Positions 5,368-6,989 of a stretch of 6,989 nt of DNA are shown one piece after another. The notes below the pieces were generated by a model. It searched no databases, was not told where the DNA came from, and saw nothing but the letters and a program-made list of their open reading frames with translations. Source of the DNA: Bacteroidales bacterium. Its GTDB lineage: Bacteria > Bacteroidota > Bacteroidia > Bacteroidales > JALTDM01. Within the stretch, counting starts at the first letter, position 1; each line of letters begins with the position of its first letter. Both the position numbers and the translations under genes were made by a program. The DNA lies in assembly GCA_027073875.1 (NCBI GenBank), contig JALTEO010000278.1, positions 1 through 6,989 on the forward strand, read 5' to 3'.

Positions 5368-6989
5368 CTAAAAGCGTAAGCCAATAACCGTAATATCATC
5401 TACTTGTTCAAGTGTTCCTTTCCATCTTGTAAACTCCTGATCAAGGATTTCTTCCTGTTTTTCTGTCGGTTTCTTATAAATGTCCATAATTAACTTTCTG
5501 AAACGGTGAATTTTATATTTTTTCCCGTTAGGACCACCAAACTGGTCAATAAAACCATCCGAAAATAAATAAAGCATATCGCCCGATTGGGAATCGAAGA
5601 CATGTGTTTCGTAATAACCTCTTTCGTCGGGTTCGGCAGACCCAATGGAAAAACGATTGGCTGCTACCTCAATTAAACGATCGTTACGGACTAAGAAAAT
5701 AGAGTTCATAGCTCCGGCATATTCTATTTTATGGGAGCTGTTATGAATAACACAAATTGACATATCCATTCCATCCCTCAATGAGATATCATCTACTTCT
5801 TTATTTAAATTTTCATAAAGTCCAAGATTCATCAGGTTTAGAATTTCTCCCGGATTTTCAATGTTTTTTTCAAGAATGATATTATTTAATAAGTTGATGC
5901 CAATGATGCTCATAAAAGCACCGGGAACACCATGTCCCGTACAATCGACAACGGCAATAAAGAATTTATTGTTTTTTTCGGTAAACCAGTAAAAATCACC
6001 ACTGACAACATCTCGTGGACGGTAGAATAAAAATGATTTCGGGAAAAAATGTTTCAAAAGAAATTCTGTAGGCATCATACCTCGCTGGATGCGTTTAGCG
6101 TAGTTGATGCTATCCATAATGTTTTTGTTCTTTATTTGAAGCTCTTCCCGTTGTTTGGCAATTTCCATAGATGCTGTTTGTTGTGCTCGCAGCAATTGGT
6201 TGTCCATTCTTAGTTTACTGGTTCGTGTCCAGAAGAAGAAGAAAATAATACTTCCAAAAGCAACAATATAAATGAGATATGCCCAAATAGTTTTGTAAAA
6301 TGGTGGGTAAACAATAATGGTGATTTGTTTTTCTTTACTCCAAACATAGTCATTGTTTGAACCCTTAACTTTGAAAGTATAGGTTCCCTGATCAAGGTTT
6401 GTAAAAATAGCAAAGTTCTTGTTGCCGTTATCTATCCAGTTTTTATCTTGCCCTTGTAAAAAGTACTTATATTGATTTTTTTTAGGATTCGTAAATTCAA
6501 GTGCAGAGAAATAAATAGTTAGAGATTTATCAGTATATCTCAAGACAATGGTATCATTTGCCTGCAGAATTGTTTTTTTCTGTTTATCTGTCTTTGTAGA
6601 AATAACTTTATAGTAATTAAAGGCAATTTCCGGTTTAAAATTATTATTATAAATTGAATCAGGGTAGAAAGAATTCAAGCCGTTGACCCCACCAAAAAAA
6701 AGTTCCCCATCTTTGCTTTGATAACTGGCTCCATTATTAAATTCCAATCCTTGAAGACCATCTCCTTTATCGTAAGCCACAAATTTATTCTCCTTGGTAT
6801 CAAATTTAACAATACCTCTATTTGTACTCATCCATAAATTATCGTTTTTATCGATTTGGATTTCGTAAATTGTTTCATTTGGGAGACCGTCTTTCTTTAA
6901 GAAATATTTAAATTTTTTGGTTGTTCTATCAAATCTGTTTAGTCCTGAACTTGTTCCAATCCAAAAATATTTTTTTCCCTGTTTAATAG
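5368..6989 (-). CDS. Propeller/Y_Y_Y sensor with SpoIIE-type (PP2C) serine phosphatase, 5' end outside window
   Basis: The frame is open to the right edge, so the start is missing; 539 complete codons are visible. The ATG at 6829-6831 lies inside a propeller blade (NLWMSTNRGIVKFD) and is not the start. In visible numbering: two-component-type propeller repeats cover about 1-110 (WIGTSSGLNRFD at 9-20, DGELFFGGVNGLNSFYP at 93-109), a Y_Y_Y domain about 164-228, a membrane helix about 233-253 and a coiled-coil linker about 255-297. The SpoIIE/PP2C phosphatase domain fills the rest. Its metal-binding motifs are intact: RPRDVVSGDFYWF (323-335, Asp331), VVDCTGHGVPGAF (346-358, Asp348), FSDGFIDQ (475-482, Asp477) and VDDITVIGLRF (529-539, Asp530/531). 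The likely topology is a periplasmic sensor and a cytosolic serine/threonine phosphatase. In known systems SpoIIE-type phosphatases act on anti-sigma antagonists in partner switching, but no such partner is encoded here. No histidine kinase or HTH output is present. It leads a tight row with two exported unknowns. Confidence 0.95.
   Translation of the reverse strand, partial: IKQGKKYFWIGTSSGLNRFDRTTKKFKYFLKKDGLPNETIYEIQIDKNDNLWMSTNRGIVKFDTKENKFVAYDKGDGLQGLEFNNGASYQSKDGELFFGGVNGLNSFYPDSIYNNNFKPEIAFNYYKVISTKTDKQKKTILQANDTIVLRYTDKSLTIYFSALEFTNPKKNQYKYFLQGQDKNWIDNGNKNFAIFTNLDQGTYTFKVKGSNNDYVWSKEKQITIIVYPPFYKTIWAYLIYIVAFGSIIFFFFWTRTSKLRMDNQLLRAQQTASMEIAKQREELQIKNKNIMDSINYAKRIQRGMMPTEFLLKHFFPKSFLFYRPRDVVSGDFYWFTEKNNKFFIAVVDCTGHGVPGAFMSIIGINLLNNIILEKNIENPGEILNLMNLGLYENLNKEVDDISLRDGMDMSICVIHNSSHKIEYAGAMNSIFLVRNDRLIEVAANRFSIGSAEPDERGYYETHVFDSQSGDMLYLFSDGFIDQFGGPNGKKYKIHRFRKLIMDIYKKPTEKQEEILDQEFTRWKGTLEQVDDITVIGLRF

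Noticed and set aside
6210..6413. Minus-strand open frame of 67 codons in a second frame within the sensor phosphatase gene.
   Set aside because: It overlaps the Y_Y_Y and membrane helix coding region of a clear gene and has no recognisable features.
6829..6831. ATG as the start of the sensor phosphatase gene.
   Set aside because: The frame stays open upstream for another 52 codons and encodes good propeller sequence (WIGTSSGLNRFD, then DGLPNETIYEIQ) to the window edge.

Overview
The window looks like chromosomal DNA from a member of the Bacteroidota. The signs are: AT-rich sequence, start codons without clear Shine-Dalgarno sites, a match to the Bacteroidota -7 promoter element (TAnnTTTG), a HisRS of the long form I associate with this phylum, and a propeller/Y_Y_Y sensor protein of a type abundant in it. 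I cannot name a genus. There are seven protein genes, no RNA genes, no CRISPR array and no insertion sequence. Coding density is very high: the longest gaps are the first 79 bases and a 46-base spacer at 3775-3820.

Left arm, plus strand (1-1881). A short degenerate 16-bp tandem repeat lies just before sufD, which encodes an Fe-S cluster assembly scaffold subunit. The stop of sufD overlaps by 7 bases the start of a 148-aa stand-alone protein resembling the N-terminal nuclease domain of type I restriction HsdR subunits, with intact PD-(D/E)xK residues. The other suf genes are not in the window; sufB and sufC could lie to the left, but sufS does not follow sufD.

Right arm, minus strand (6989-1886). 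Five genes run head to tail. They encode a 5'-truncated sensor (two-component-type propeller, Y_Y_Y domain, membrane helix, coiled coil, SpoIIE/PP2C phosphatase), two exported proteins of unknown function, an exported ankyrin-repeat protein, and histidyl-tRNA synthetase. Gaps are 3, 20 and 46 bases, then a 1-base stop/start overlap (TAATG) between the ankyrin gene and hisS. The 46-base gap holds a good -7 promoter match between two A-tracts, so ankyrin-hisS is probably its own transcription unit and the three genes before it another. The two arms converge with only 4 bases between stop codons and no convincing terminator.

Functionally this is a mix of housekeeping genes (sufD, hisS) and lineage-specific envelope genes. 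The parts most worth a second look are the sensor phosphatase with its two uncharacterised exported neighbours, the coupling of sufD to a nuclease-like domain, and the coupling of an exported ankyrin protein to hisS. I see no clear evidence for a new mobile or defence system.
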